Shown: one piece after another, positions 43,766 to 52,309 of the stretch | Layout of the letters: the number at the start of each line of letters is the position of its first letter | Numbering within the stretch: position 1 is the first letter of the stretch | Source: Thermoanaerobacterales bacterium | GTDB lineage: Bacteria > Bacillota > Thermosediminibacteria > Thermosediminibacterales > Tepidanaerobacteraceae | NCBI GenBank assembly: GCA_012840135.1 | Contig: DUMA01000001.1 | Span: 39,649-103,648, forward strand | Direction of reading: 5' to 3' | DNA length: 64,000 nt | Notes under the pieces: generated by a model | What the model was told of the DNA's origin: nothing | Database searches by the model: none | Seen by the model: the letters and a program-made list of their open reading frames with translations, nothing else | Translations under genes and position numbers: made by a program

Positions 43766-45142
43766 ATGAGAAATCAGCTCGGCAATCTTCAAAAGCTAGG
43801 AAAAGCTCTTATGGCACCGGTGGCAGTGCTGCCGGCGGCTGCTCTGCTTTTGAGGCTGGGAGCGCCGGACGTGTTTAACGTCCCGGTGATCATGGCGGGC
43901 GGTAACGCCGTATTCAGCAACCTTCCCATGATATTTGCCCTGGGTGTTTCCATGGGTCTTGCCGGCGGGGCAGGCGCCGCGGCACTGGCCGGAGGCGTGG
44001 GATATTATGTGCTTTCATCGGTCCTTGCCGCCATGAACAAGGATATAAATATGGGAGTCCTCGGCGGAATCATCACGGGTATTGTAGCGGCATCATTATA
44101 TAACAGATATAAGGACATTAAGCTGCCGACCTTTTTAGGGTTTTTCGGAGGCAGGCGATTCATTCCCATCGTGACTTCGGGCGCCATGCTGGTGCTGGGT
44201 ATTGTTTTCGGATTTATTTGGCCACCAATCCAGAAGGCCATTTATGCAGCCGGTGAGTGGGCTATAGGAGCTGGAGCTCTGGGCGTGTTTGTATACGGCA
44301 CTTTAAACAGGCTTCTGATTCCCTTTGGGTTACATCACGTAATAAACAGCCTTGTATGGTTTGTATTCGGTGAATTTACAAACAGTGCAGGACAGGTGGT
44401 TACGGGAGATCTGAACAGGTTCTTTGCAGGAGACCCCAATGCAGGCATATTCATGACAGGGTTCTTTCCCATCATGATGTTCGGCCTGCCGGCAGCGTGC
44501 ATCGCTATGCTGCATGAGGCAAAAGAATCCCAGCGGAGGGCGGTCAGCGGTGTTCTCATCAGCGCAGCGCTCACATCGTTCTTAACAGGGATCACAGAAC
44601 CCATAGAATTTGCATTCATGTTCCTGGCGCCGGTGCTGTACCTTGCTCATGCTCTTCTTACCGGCGTATCTCTAGCACTTACCTGGGCGCTGGGCATAAA
44701 AGACGGTTTCGGCTTTTCGGCAGGCCTCATCGACTATGTGTTAAACTACGGCCTTGCCACAAAACCCCTGCTGCTGATACCTATTGGCATCGTCTACGGT
44801 ATCATCTATTACGCAGTGTTCAGGTACATTATAAGGAAATTCGACCTACCCACACCGGGCCGCATCGAAGGTGAAGCCACCGAAGCAACCGTGGGTGAAA
44901 TAAAGATAAGCGACAGGGCATCCAGAATTCTTACGGCCTTAGGTGGTAAAGAAAACATAAAAGCCATAGATGCATGCATCACCAGAATAAGACTGTCGGT
45001 GGAGGATGAGTCCATGGTCGATGAGCCCGCACTGAAGCGGGCCGGAGCCACCGGCGTAATGAAACTGGGGGGCGGCAACCTCCAGGTGGTGGTGGGCACA
45101 GAAGCGGAACTTATAGTAGAAGAAATGAAAAAAGTGTTGTAA
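43766..45142 (+). CDS. nagE: PTS EIICB component, N-acetylglucosamine type
   Basis: About 458 residues from the ATG at 43766 (GGGGG site; a TTG lies two codons earlier). The EIIC domain shows GKALMAPVAVLPAAALLLRLG, NRLLIPFGLHHVINSLVWFVFGEF, GDPNAGIFMTGFFPIMMFGLPAAC and GITEPIEFAFMFLAP, the pattern of NagE more than PtsG. The C-terminal EIIB domain carries the phosphorylated Cys in IDACITRIRL. Sugar is phosphorylated on entry, giving GlcNAc-6-phosphate. EIIA is a separate gene directly downstream. Control is by the RAT-terminator pair upstream. Confidence 0.93.
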   Translation: MRNQLGNLQKLGKALMAPVAVLPAAALLLRLGAPDVFNVPVIMAGGNAVFSNLPMIFALGVSMGLAGGAGAAALAGGVGYYVLSSVLAAMNKDINMGVLGGIITGIVAASLYNRYKDIKLPTFLGFFGGRRFIPIVTSGAMLVLGIVFGFIWPPIQKAIYAAGEWAIGAGALGVFVYGTLNRLLIPFGLHHVINSLVWFVFGEFTNSAGQVVTGDLNRFFAGDPNAGIFMTGFFPIMMFGLPAACIAMLHEAKESQRRAVSGVLISAALTSFLTGITEPIEFAFMFLAPVLYLAHALLTGVSLALTWALGIKDGFGFSAGLIDYVLNYGLATKPLLLIPIGIVYGIIYYAVFRYIIRKFDLPTPGRIEGEATEATVGEIKISDRASRILTALGGKENIKAIDACITRIRLSVEDESMVDEPALKRAGATGVMKLGGGNLQVVVGTEAELIVEEMKKVL

Positions 45143-45174
45143 AATATATTTATATTAACCGAGGAGGATTGCAA

Positions 45175-45672
45175 GTGCTATTTGGCTTTTTCGGCAACAA
45201 TAACAACAATAATCATGTTATAATTAAAGCACCTGTGAGCGGCAAGGTTCTTAGCCTCTCGGACCTTCCCGATAAAGTTTTCGCCATGAAGATGGTAGGC
45301 GATGGCATGGCAGTAGATCCGTCGGAAGGAGTTGTGGTAGCTCCCTTTGACGGAAGGGTAAAGCAGGTTTTTTCCACGGGCCATGCGCTGGTAGTGGAAT
45401 CCAAAGAGGGCTTGGCGGTCCTGATACACATAGGTCTTGACACGGTAAATCTAAAGGGTGAAGGTTTTACCATCCTGGTGACCGAGGGTCAGGAGGTTAG
45501 AACCGGAGACCCTTTAATAGAGTTTGACATGGAGCTCATTTCAAAAAGAGGTTATTCTCTGAAAAGCCCCATAGTCCTGCCTGAAGGGGACAGGATAAAG
45601 GAAATTGTATTCACCGAAGAAAAAGAAGTTAAAAAAGGCCAGGATATACTGATGAAAGTGAAATTAAAATAA
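45175..45672 (+). CDS. PTS EIIA component, glucose/GlcNAc family
   Basis: About 166 residues from a GTG at 45175 behind GAGGAGG (a TTG two codons earlier is too close to the site). It has IKAPVSGKVLSLSDLPDKVFAMKMVGDGMAVDPSEG, the conserved His in FSTGHALVVES, and the phosphorylated His in VLIHIGLDTVNLKGEGF. It carries phosphate from HPr to NagE and may also serve other glucose-family permeases. Confidence 0.95.
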   Translation: MLFGFFGNNNNNNHVIIKAPVSGKVLSLSDLPDKVFAMKMVGDGMAVDPSEGVVVAPFDGRVKQVFSTGHALVVESKEGLAVLIHIGLDTVNLKGEGFTILVTEGQEVRTGDPLIEFDMELISKRGYSLKSPIVLPEGDRIKEIVFTEEKEVKKGQDILMKVKLK

Positions 45673-45689
45673 AATATTTTTAAATTTTC

Positions 45690-45716
45690 AACAGGCAGGC
45701 CAAACCTGCCTGTTTT
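45690..45716 (+). terminator. Terminator after the nagE operon
   Basis: AACAGGCAGG and CCTGCCTGTT form a perfect 10-bp stem followed by TTTT. The sequence to the left is A/T-rich, so it may also act on the convergent minus-strand operon. Confidence 0.9.
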
Positions 45717-45751
45717 ACTCTCAACCGCATCGCAGATAGTGATATAATTCA

Positions 45752-47128
45752 TCACCAGCCGTATTTTTCTGGCCCCCATCTCTTTGTAATTCTGTTTTGT
45801 TCGGCTATTATTAGTGTATTTGATTCTATATCCTTATCTATAATAGCTCCGGGCCATATGGCACAGTTTATGCCTACTTTTACTCCCGGGAAAAATATGC
45901 AACCTACGCCGGTCCTGGTATGATCCCCTATATATATGGCGTTTGAAAATTCGCCGGGAAATTCCTTTTTTCCGTTTATACTATGTATTGTTTGGGAATC
46001 ATCAAATCTCAAAGTCCCTGTCAAACAACCGGCGGCAATATCGGTATAACTTCCAATAACTCCGAAGATCTCACAATTGTGGACTATACTGGCTCCGTCA
46101 AAGGTTACACCGCAGATCTCTGCATTGTAACCTATCCTGTTTTTGTTGCCTATTGTTGTATAAGACGATATTTTACAGTAATCGGTGATGCGGCAATTAT
46201 CACCTATGACAACTTTTCCTTCAATGATTGCACCATAATCTACAATTGTATTTTCTCCTATCCATACGTCTCCCTTTATAATTACATTTTTGCCTATCTT
46301 GCTTCCCCGGCCCAGTCTGATCTTGCCCTGTATTACAGCAGAATCGTCTATATATGCATTTTCTTCAATAATATTTTCTTTAAAGGAAATAAATATTTCA
46401 TCTAATATTGTTCGGTTCGCCTCTAATATATGCCATGGCTTATCCATATCTACAAAATATTTTATTACATCTACACTGCCTATTTCACATCCGTCTTCCA
46501 GCATCATCTGCAGGCTTTGTTCCAGTTCAGCCTGTTTAGGAGGCATATTTCCGACACATACATTTTCCATGTAGCCCGGATTTGTGATTAAGTATTCAAT
46601 TATTTCTTTGTTCAAAGCAAAGACCCCGGCAAGCCTGACATTAACATAATGGCTTCTGGGATGCCCTAAAATGGCGGTTACCTTGTGATTTTGAACCATG
46701 GCACACATCCAGTCAATCGCCTGTTCAGTATCCTTTAGTTTTTGTGTCAGCATGACCGGCAGATTTGTATTTTTGAATCTGTTTAATACGGCATTTAAAC
46801 TGGCATCATCTACAACCGTATCTCCGTACACTACAAAAACATCCTCGTGCTGCTGTTCTTTTAAGCAGTTCAACAGACTTTTTGCTGTACCTTCGGCTTT
46901 TGGCTCTTCAATCACGAAAATACCGGGGCTATTTCTTAAAACGTATTTTGTCATTTGAGAATTGTAAGATGTTATGACATATATCTTTTTAAAATCCAAC
47001 TTTTTTAATTGTTCAACAATGCGCAGCACATTGGGCTTATTAACTATGGGTATGCAACATTTTTGCCACCATTCGCTGAAAGGCCACAGCTTTCTACCGC
47101 ACCCGGAACATAAAATTACCCCGATCAT
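45752..47128 (-). CDS. Sugar-phosphate nucleotidyltransferase with left-handed beta-helix domain
   Basis: 458 residues. The N-terminal half is a nucleotidyltransferase (MIGVILCSGCGRKLWPF..., VVYGDTVVDDASLNAVL with metal-binding Asp, LAGVFALNKEII); the C-terminal half is a run of hexapeptide repeats (VIQGKIRLGRGSKIGKNVII, VVIGDNCRITDYCKI), like GlmU or GDP-mannose pyrophosphorylase. The loop usually reading GxGTRL here reads GCGRKL, so substrate use may differ. It overlaps the SIS gene by 4 bases and is the last gene of the sigma-54 operon. A nucleotide-sugar enzyme in a sugar-uptake operon is unusual. Confidence 0.82.
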   Translation of the reverse strand: MIGVILCSGCGRKLWPFSEWWQKCCIPIVNKPNVLRIVEQLKKLDFKKIYVITSYNSQMTKYVLRNSPGIFVIEEPKAEGTAKSLLNCLKEQQHEDVFVVYGDTVVDDASLNAVLNRFKNTNLPVMLTQKLKDTEQAIDWMCAMVQNHKVTAILGHPRSHYVNVRLAGVFALNKEIIEYLITNPGYMENVCVGNMPPKQAELEQSLQMMLEDGCEIGSVDVIKYFVDMDKPWHILEANRTILDEIFISFKENIIEENAYIDDSAVIQGKIRLGRGSKIGKNVIIKGDVWIGENTIVDYGAIIEGKVVIGDNCRITDYCKISSYTTIGNKNRIGYNAEICGVTFDGASIVHNCEIFGVIGSYTDIAAGCLTGTLRFDDSQTIHSINGKKEFPGEFSNAIYIGDHTRTGVGCIFFPGVKVGINCAIWPGAIIDKDIESNTLIIAEQNRITKRWGPEKYGW

Positions 47129-47874
47129 GACATCAATCCCCTTGTGGACTTCATACCGTAATATTTTTCAAAGAGCTCATTGTTATACTCATCGGCTCCG
47201 TCCATATTGGAGCTTTTAAAAACAGGCGGAACATAGCCATTTTCAATTAATATATCCGTTACCGTAACCACAAGAGCCTGAACTATAGCCGCTCCGGTAA
47301 TAGACGAGGTCGGGCCAATGGGAGTATCAAGACCGCGTATATTGAAGGCTGCATCTCCGTATTCGGTGCAATTATCAAGCACCACATCCGCTGTTTCAAA
47401 CAGCCTTAAACCGCTTTCATGCCGCGATAAAACGTTCTTGGCATGAAGCAAAGAAGTCAAGGCCACCACCTTGCATCCCATTTTCCGGGACTCCAGGGCC
47501 ATTTCGACAACTACTGCATTCCTGCCCGAATTGGATGCTATCAAAAGCACATCTCCTGGTTTTATTTTATACAGCTTAATTAATGCGGCACCGTAGCCGT
47601 TTAAGCGTTCGAGATGGGTGCTTTTATTAACAGGAAATTCATGTATCATTAGCGCGGGTTCCAGGATGGCTTTTATTAGGGCCAATCCCCCCGCTCTAAG
47701 GTAAATATCTTCCGCAATGATATGAGAATGGCCCGTCCCGAACACATAGAAGTTCCCACCGTTCATTATTGAACCGGCGATTAATTCAGCGGCCTTTTTT
47801 ATGTTGGCTTCCTGTGCTTCTTTTATCTTTTGAATCTTACTAGTGACAAAATCCAAATAATTCCATGTTACCAA
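47125..47874 (-). CDS. SIS-domain protein of the UPF0309 type
   Basis: 249 residues from a TTG behind GGAGGCGG. The SIS fold is seen in GGNFYVFGTGHSHIIAEDIYLRAGGLALI and GDVLLIASNSGRNAVVVEMALESRKMGCKVVALTS. The length and C-terminal region (STPIGPTSSITGAA-like, here DTPIGPTSSITGAAIVQAL) match the UPF0309 group of sugar-phosphate-binding proteins with no proven reaction. An isomerase or epimerase of an amino-sugar phosphate is plausible. It is translationally coupled to the nucleotidyltransferase gene. Confidence 0.85.
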   Translation of the reverse strand: MVTWNYLDFVTSKIQKIKEAQEANIKKAAELIAGSIMNGGNFYVFGTGHSHIIAEDIYLRAGGLALIKAILEPALMIHEFPVNKSTHLERLNGYGAALIKLYKIKPGDVLLIASNSGRNAVVVEMALESRKMGCKVVALTSLLHAKNVLSRHESGLRLFETADVVLDNCTEYGDAAFNIRGLDTPIGPTSSITGAAIVQALVVTVTDILIENGYVPPVFKSSNMDGADEYNNELFEKYYGMKSTRGLMS

Positions 47875-47889
47875 CTTCTCCGCCTCCCT

Positions 47890-48837
47890 TCATTTCCTTG
47901 ACGAATAAGCCATTCTTCTGTATGTATGCCTTTTGCCTCTTATGGTTACGGATAATTTCATTATGTTTTCGGGAAAAGCCATGCCTGCATAGCCTGCATC
48001 ACCAATGTGCTGTATATCTGCTCCGGCCATCTTTGACATCAATGCGAACTGTTCAATAACGCTTTCTTCAGACCCTTCCTGAGATGTCCCCATGGCCGTC
48101 ATAGCCAGGGCTCCTTCTTCATGAATCGTTTCTATTTGCCTTTTTGCCAGAGATATGTCCATACCCGGGACCGTGCCGGGGGCCGGGATCATTACTACAT
48201 CCGCTCCGGCTTTGACAAAATCTTTTAGTATAGAGGGGTTATAAATATTTTCTTTGCCGGCGCCGTGCATTTTTCCGGCTATTATAATTACTTTATCCTT
48301 TAAGATCCCGGCAGCTGTATCGATACCTTTTAAAACGGTACCGGCAGTGACACCCGTATTCGGATTGCCGGTTATTACTACATAATCAAACCCAAGGACC
48401 GCGGCTCTTTTAAGGTTATCTTCATTTAATTTCCGGCCTTCGGGATAATTTGTGTCTTCAGGTACTGGCTCCAAATTTACTCCTAAGAATCTCCCGATAA
48501 TACTCCTTGCATTTCTTATATAGTTCGGATTTGACTTATTTTCTTTAATCCTTTTATTAATATCCTCTAAGACCTGGTGGCCTTTTGAGAGGTATAAATC
48601 TATATTATCTATCCCAAATATGAAAGGATATTCAAAATCAAACGCGTTAAGCGTTATCATGTCTGCTCCGAAAGCAGCTGCTGTCTCAGGATTGCTTACA
48701 CCGTAAATAAGCGGCTGAACCGATATCACCGTTTCCGCCATAACTGTCCTTCCTTCGGAAGCTTTTATGACCTTTAACAATTCCTCTCTGGACATGGTCA
48801 TGACGTCACCATGGGTCAATTCAAATATCCTTTTCAC
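47890..48837 (-). CDS. Conserved TIM-barrel-like protein linked to PTS genes (paralogue 2)
   Basis: 315 residues, aligned end to end with the protein at 40682-41629: same start (MKRIFELTHGDVMTMSREELLKVIKASEGRTVMAE), FGADMITLNAFDFEYPFIFG, FLGVNLEPVPEDTNYPEGR, VVITGNPNTGVTAG, IIIAGKMHGAGKENIYNP and IPAPGTVPGMDISLAKRQIE. The ending KRHTYRRMAYSSRK is nearly identical in both. Function unknown; the conserved GKMHGAG and PAPGTVPGMD loops look like phosphate and metal sites. Its place in a PTS-GH4-SIS operon argues for a step in sugar-phosphate breakdown. Confidence 0.76.
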   Translation of the reverse strand: MKRIFELTHGDVMTMSREELLKVIKASEGRTVMAETVISVQPLIYGVSNPETAAAFGADMITLNAFDFEYPFIFGIDNIDLYLSKGHQVLEDINKRIKENKSNPNYIRNARSIIGRFLGVNLEPVPEDTNYPEGRKLNEDNLKRAAVLGFDYVVITGNPNTGVTAGTVLKGIDTAAGILKDKVIIIAGKMHGAGKENIYNPSILKDFVKAGADVVMIPAPGTVPGMDISLAKRQIETIHEEGALAMTAMGTSQEGSEESVIEQFALMSKMAGADIQHIGDAGYAGMAFPENIMKLSVTIRGKRHTYRRMAYSSRK

Positions 48838-48906
48838 ATGCTCACTCCCTATCTCAATATTTTAAGATTAGCTTGAGTATTGATTTGCCGGCGAAATTAA
48901 TGGGTT

Positions 48907-48927
48907 AAAGCCGGCATAGCCGGCTTT
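48907..48927 (-). promoter_or_regulatory. Hairpin at the end of the GH4 gene
   Basis: AAAGCCGGC and GCCGGCTTT form a perfect 9-bp stem with a 3-base loop. It covers the stop codon of the glycosidase gene. No T run follows on the minus strand beyond TTT, so it is more likely an intercistronic stabiliser or weak attenuator than a terminator. Confidence 0.65.
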
Positions 48928-50230
48928 ATTTAAATTGTGGTAAATAACCTTTATTTTCTCTGATAATGTCGTCCAGGATTTTTTTTGCGGTCTCCACCGA
49001 TGGTACCAGAGGATGGATTGTAAGGGCCTGTAATGCGGTATTATAATCTCCCGTAACTCCCGCTTCGACGGTTAATTCTTCATAGGCTTTGACGATCTGC
49101 ATCAATCCTCTTATTTTTACAGGTACATGTCCGATGCTTAACGGATGCGCTCCGTTTTTATCAATTACACAGTTTGTCTCTATGGCAACGTTTTCGGGCA
49201 AATCAAGGATGGTGCCGTTGTTCCTGACATTTACTACCTGAATGTCTCTTCTGTCGTTCACTATTGAATTTATGAGGTTGCATGCCGCGTCGGAATACAG
49301 CGCGCCACCTCTTTTTTCAAGCTGCGGTGGTTTTATGTAGAGCTCAGGGTTTTTATAAAGGTCAAAAAGCTCTCTTTCTACTTTCTTTACCACTTCGCCC
49401 CGGGTACCTTCGCCGGAGGCGCTTTTTTTGGCTTTTTCGAGCATTGCATCGGACATATAATAATACCGGTGATAAGGGCAGGGAAGCATTCCCAGTGACT
49501 TTATCAAATCTGGATCCCAATCGAGCTCGGGAATATTTTTCATAGATTCACTATTTAAGACGAATTTTTCAATAAGCCTTTCTGTCATATCCCGGCCTTC
49601 ATGAAAAACCTTCATTCCCCACACCAGGTGGTTTAACCCGGCAAACCGGATAAATACCTTTTCCATTGGGGCATTTAGCATCTTGGCGACACTGCTTACC
49701 ATGTTTATAGGGACATTGCACAGGCCTATAATTTTTATGTCGGTATACTTGAGTACGGTTTCCGTCACTATGCCCGAAGGGTTTGTAAAGTTTATGAGCC
49801 ATGCATTCGGCGCCAGCTCTTTTATATCGTTACATATGTCAAGTATTACAGGAATTGTCCGCAGTGCCTTGGCAAAACCTCCGGGGCCGGTAGTCTCCTG
49901 ACCCAACACGCCGTACTTTAACGGAATCCTTTCATCCCTGATTCGCGCATCTATACCCCCAACTCTGAACTGGGTCGTCACAAAATCCGCATCTTTTATG
50001 GCCTGCCGCCGGTCCAGAGTTGTATTAATTTTTATATCAAGCCCGGCTTTTTCAACCATTCTCCTGGCGAGATTTCCAACTATCTCCAACTTTTCCTTGC
50101 CTTCTTCCACATCAACCAGGTTAATTTCTCGGACCGGAAGCTCCGATGCTCTTTTGATAAAGCCTTCGATCAGTTCAGGCGTGTAGCTGGACCCTCCGCC
50201 AATTGTGGCTATTTTAAGGCCTTCAGCCAC
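48926..50230 (-). CDS. GH4-family 6-phospho-glycosidase
   Basis: About 434 residues from a GTG at 50230 with AAAGGGG upstream; a TTG three codons earlier is an alternative. The NAD-binding start LKIATIGGGSSYTPELIEGF, the GLCNVPINMV motif (Cys ligand of the metal) and FAGLNHLVWG (His ligand) define GH4 6-phospho-beta-glucosidases and ChbF-type enzymes. It hydrolyses phosphorylated disaccharides by an NAD-dependent redox mechanism. With a lactose/cellobiose-family PTS and many nag genes nearby, phospho-chitobiose is as likely a substrate as phospho-cellobiose (inference). Confidence 0.93.
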   Translation of the reverse strand: MAEGLKIATIGGGSSYTPELIEGFIKRASELPVREINLVDVEEGKEKLEIVGNLARRMVEKAGLDIKINTTLDRRQAIKDADFVTTQFRVGGIDARIRDERIPLKYGVLGQETTGPGGFAKALRTIPVILDICNDIKELAPNAWLINFTNPSGIVTETVLKYTDIKIIGLCNVPINMVSSVAKMLNAPMEKVFIRFAGLNHLVWGMKVFHEGRDMTERLIEKFVLNSESMKNIPELDWDPDLIKSLGMLPCPYHRYYYMSDAMLEKAKKSASGEGTRGEVVKKVERELFDLYKNPELYIKPPQLEKRGGALYSDAACNLINSIVNDRRDIQVVNVRNNGTILDLPENVAIETNCVIDKNGAHPLSIGHVPVKIRGLMQIVKAYEELTVEAGVTGDYNTALQALTIHPLVPSVETAKKILDDIIRENKGYLPQFK

Positions 50231-50552
50231 AATATTCAACCCCTTTCGCGTGCAAAACTTTATAAAGTTTAATCATTTCTTCGATGAGGTCTTTTGCCAG
50301 TATGGCATTCATTAAATGATCTTCGGCGTGAACAAGGAGCAAAGTGACCTCTTTTTTTTCTCCGGCGGCTTCTTTTTGCAGCATGTCGGTTTGAACGTGG
50401 TGTGCTTCCAAAAGTTCGTTTTTTGCCTGTTCTATCAGCTGGTCTGCTTTTTTGAAATTTCCGTCTTTTGCCACTTGCAATGCTTCAAAACAATTGGATT
50501 TCGCATTTCCTGCGTGCAATATTATGTTAAATACAATGTTTTCCAGTTCCAT
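50223..50552 (-). CDS. PTS EIIA component, lactose/cellobiose family
   Basis: 109 residues, all-helical: VFNIILHAGNAKSNCFEALQVAKDGNFKKADQLIEQAKNELLEAHHVQTDML and LLLVHAEDHLMNAILAKDLIEEMI, where the His in LVHAEDHLM is the phosphorylation site. Normal family length; overlaps the GH4 gene. Confidence 0.95.
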   Translation of the reverse strand: MELENIVFNIILHAGNAKSNCFEALQVAKDGNFKKADQLIEQAKNELLEAHHVQTDMLQKEAAGEKKEVTLLLVHAEDHLMNAILAKDLIEEMIKLYKVLHAKGVEYCG

Positions 50553-50561
50553 GTTAGCACC

Positions 50562-50867
50562 TTACTTTTTTAAGATTTCTAAAGCTAAATCAAGGGCTTT
50601 TTTGCCATCGACCATGCCGTAAACCTGCGGGGGAATAAAGACGTACTTTTTGGAATGGGCTGTACAAAGTTCCGAAACCATTCTTTCTTTGAACTTGACC
50701 TGGGGGCCAAGCAATATCACATCGTAATTATCGATGACTTTATCCAGATCTTCTATCGGTAGAGCATCGATAACGGCTTCTATGTCCAGATTTTTAGCCT
50801 CTTTTTTCATTTTTTCTACAAGCAGGCTTGTAGACATGCCCGCATTACATAAAAGTAAGATTTTCAT
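50562..50867 (-). CDS. PTS EIIB component, lactose/cellobiose family
   Basis: 101 residues. MKILLLCNAGMSTSLLVEKM holds the phosphorylated Cys; VILLGPQVKFKERMV and VFIPPQVYGMVDGKKALDLAL follow as in ChbB/CelA. It lies between EIIC and EIIA. Confidence 0.95.
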   Translation of the reverse strand: MKILLLCNAGMSTSLLVEKMKKEAKNLDIEAVIDALPIEDLDKVIDNYDVILLGPQVKFKERMVSELCTAHSKKYVFIPPQVYGMVDGKKALDLALEILKK

Positions 50868-50898
50868 GGTACGTTCCCCTTTTCAGTAAATTAGAGTT

Positions 50899-52149
50899 TT
50901 ATTTGCCTGAAACATTAGCCTGGTCGGCTTCTTTTAAGCGCTGGCTTTCTGATGCCTTAAAGAACGGATAATACACTATAGCCGCAATGACAATTTCTAT
51001 AGCGCTCCAGACAGCTGCTTTCCAATCTCCTCCAGTTACAAGATACGGTCCTATTATCGGCGGCATAGTCCATGGCACAGATGCCACCGGCCTACCTATT
51101 ATGTTGAGGGCCATGAGGATATAAGTGGTTGTTACCAAGATTAACGGTGTTAGAATATATGGAATCATCATTAACGGGTTAAAAACAATGGGGAATCCAA
51201 AAGTAACCGGTTCGTTGATTTCAAAAATACCCGGAGGTAAGGCCACACGGCCTAAAGCCTTGTATCCCTGTTCCTTAGACCTTAGCATCAAAAACACTAG
51301 AGCTAAAGTGGCACCGGTCCCGCCTATATTTATAAACAACTCGATAAAACCGTAGGCTGTTACATAAGGTATTGGTTTTGCTGCCATAAAAGCCTGAGCA
51401 TTTTCGGTTAGGTACTGCATGAAAATCGGCATTCCCACCGCATACATGACCGAGTCGCCGTGTATCCCCACGGTCCAGAGCAGGCACATGAAAAACACAT
51501 AAACAAGTATACCGGGTAGGGAATTTAAGGCAAATACAACTGGTTGGAAGATCATGTTGATGAAAGCGGTTAGATTAAAATTCAAGACAACTCTTATAAG
51601 CCAGAGTAGCGTCAGCATGAATGCTACCGGGATTAAAGCCACAAAGGAATTAGCTATGGCAGGCGGCACATTTTCTGGTAACTTTATAACCAAATTTTTC
51701 TTTACAAAATACTTTTGAACCTCTATACAAAAGAGTGCAACTATAATGGCGGTAAAAAGTCCTACAGAGCCAAACATGCTTGTGTCAATGGTAAAATCTT
51801 CAGGTTTAATCTGCAAAATGAAGAAACCTATTAGAGACATCAACGCACCCATGATTGTATCCTGACCAAATTCCTTTGCCAGGTTATAGCCCATTCCCAC
51901 TACGGCAATTATCGAAAGGGCTCCAAAAGTAACGTTTACCGGCGCCGATAACTGCGCCTGATATGACTCCATTAGTTTATCCCAGCCGGCGATGGGCAGT
52001 GAAGATATTATTAAGAATATACTTCCGGCAATTGTAAAGGGGATTGTCAGGACTATACCATTTCGGATGCCCCTCAAGTGTTTTTCCTCGCCAATCCTGG
52101 CAAGTACTGGGATAAGATAGCGATTCATGAATTCCATAAAACTACCCAT
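50899..52149 (-). CDS. PTS EIIC component, lactose/cellobiose family
   Basis: 416-residue membrane channel of the CelB/ChbC type with about ten hydrophobic segments. It shows RYLIPVLARIGEEKHLRGIRNGIVLTIPFTIAGSIFLI, GIHGDSVMYAVGMPIFMQYLTEN and the substrate region PPGIFEINEPVTFGFPIVFNPLMMIPYIL. GGGAGG precedes the ATG. It is the first gene behind the sigma-54 promoter. Confidence 0.95.
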   Translation of the reverse strand: MGSFMEFMNRYLIPVLARIGEEKHLRGIRNGIVLTIPFTIAGSIFLIISSLPIAGWDKLMESYQAQLSAPVNVTFGALSIIAVVGMGYNLAKEFGQDTIMGALMSLIGFFILQIKPEDFTIDTSMFGSVGLFTAIIVALFCIEVQKYFVKKNLVIKLPENVPPAIANSFVALIPVAFMLTLLWLIRVVLNFNLTAFINMIFQPVVFALNSLPGILVYVFFMCLLWTVGIHGDSVMYAVGMPIFMQYLTENAQAFMAAKPIPYVTAYGFIELFINIGGTGATLALVFLMLRSKEQGYKALGRVALPPGIFEINEPVTFGFPIVFNPLMMIPYILTPLILVTTTYILMALNIIGRPVASVPWTMPPIIGPYLVTGGDWKAAVWSAIEIVIAAIVYYPFFKASESQRLKEADQANVSGK

Positions 52150-52204
52150 TTTAAAACCTCCCTGTTATTAATTTTAAATAGATGAAATTTTGACTATTTA
52201 ATAT

Positions 52205-52220
52205 AGCAATATCCATGCCA
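52205..52220 (-). promoter_or_regulatory. Sigma-54 (-24/-12) promoter of the PTS-GH4 operon
   Basis: On the minus strand TGGCAT (52220-52215), five bases, TTGCT (52209-52205) fits the -24/-12 rule (TGGCAC-N5-TTGCW) with one change. It lies 55 bases before the EIIC start, and a LevR-type sigma-54 activator is encoded nearby at 57556-60267. Confidence 0.85.
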
Positions 52221-52247
52221 GCCCAACGCAATCCTGCAGGATTTCAA

Positions 52248-52300
52248 ATGTGTATTATATGTGTATCCCTCTTTGTCCATGTGTATTATGCCGTGTGTAT
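52248..52300. promoter_or_regulatory. Upstream repeats, candidate enhancer for the sigma-54 activator
   Basis: ATGTGTATTAT occurs twice (52248-52258 and 52279-52289), each followed by another GTGTAT (52261-52266 and 52295-52300), making four GTGTAT units. They lie 28 bases or more upstream of the -24 box, where an activator of sigma-54 would bind. Confidence 0.65.
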
Positions 52301-52309
52301 CGATCATCC

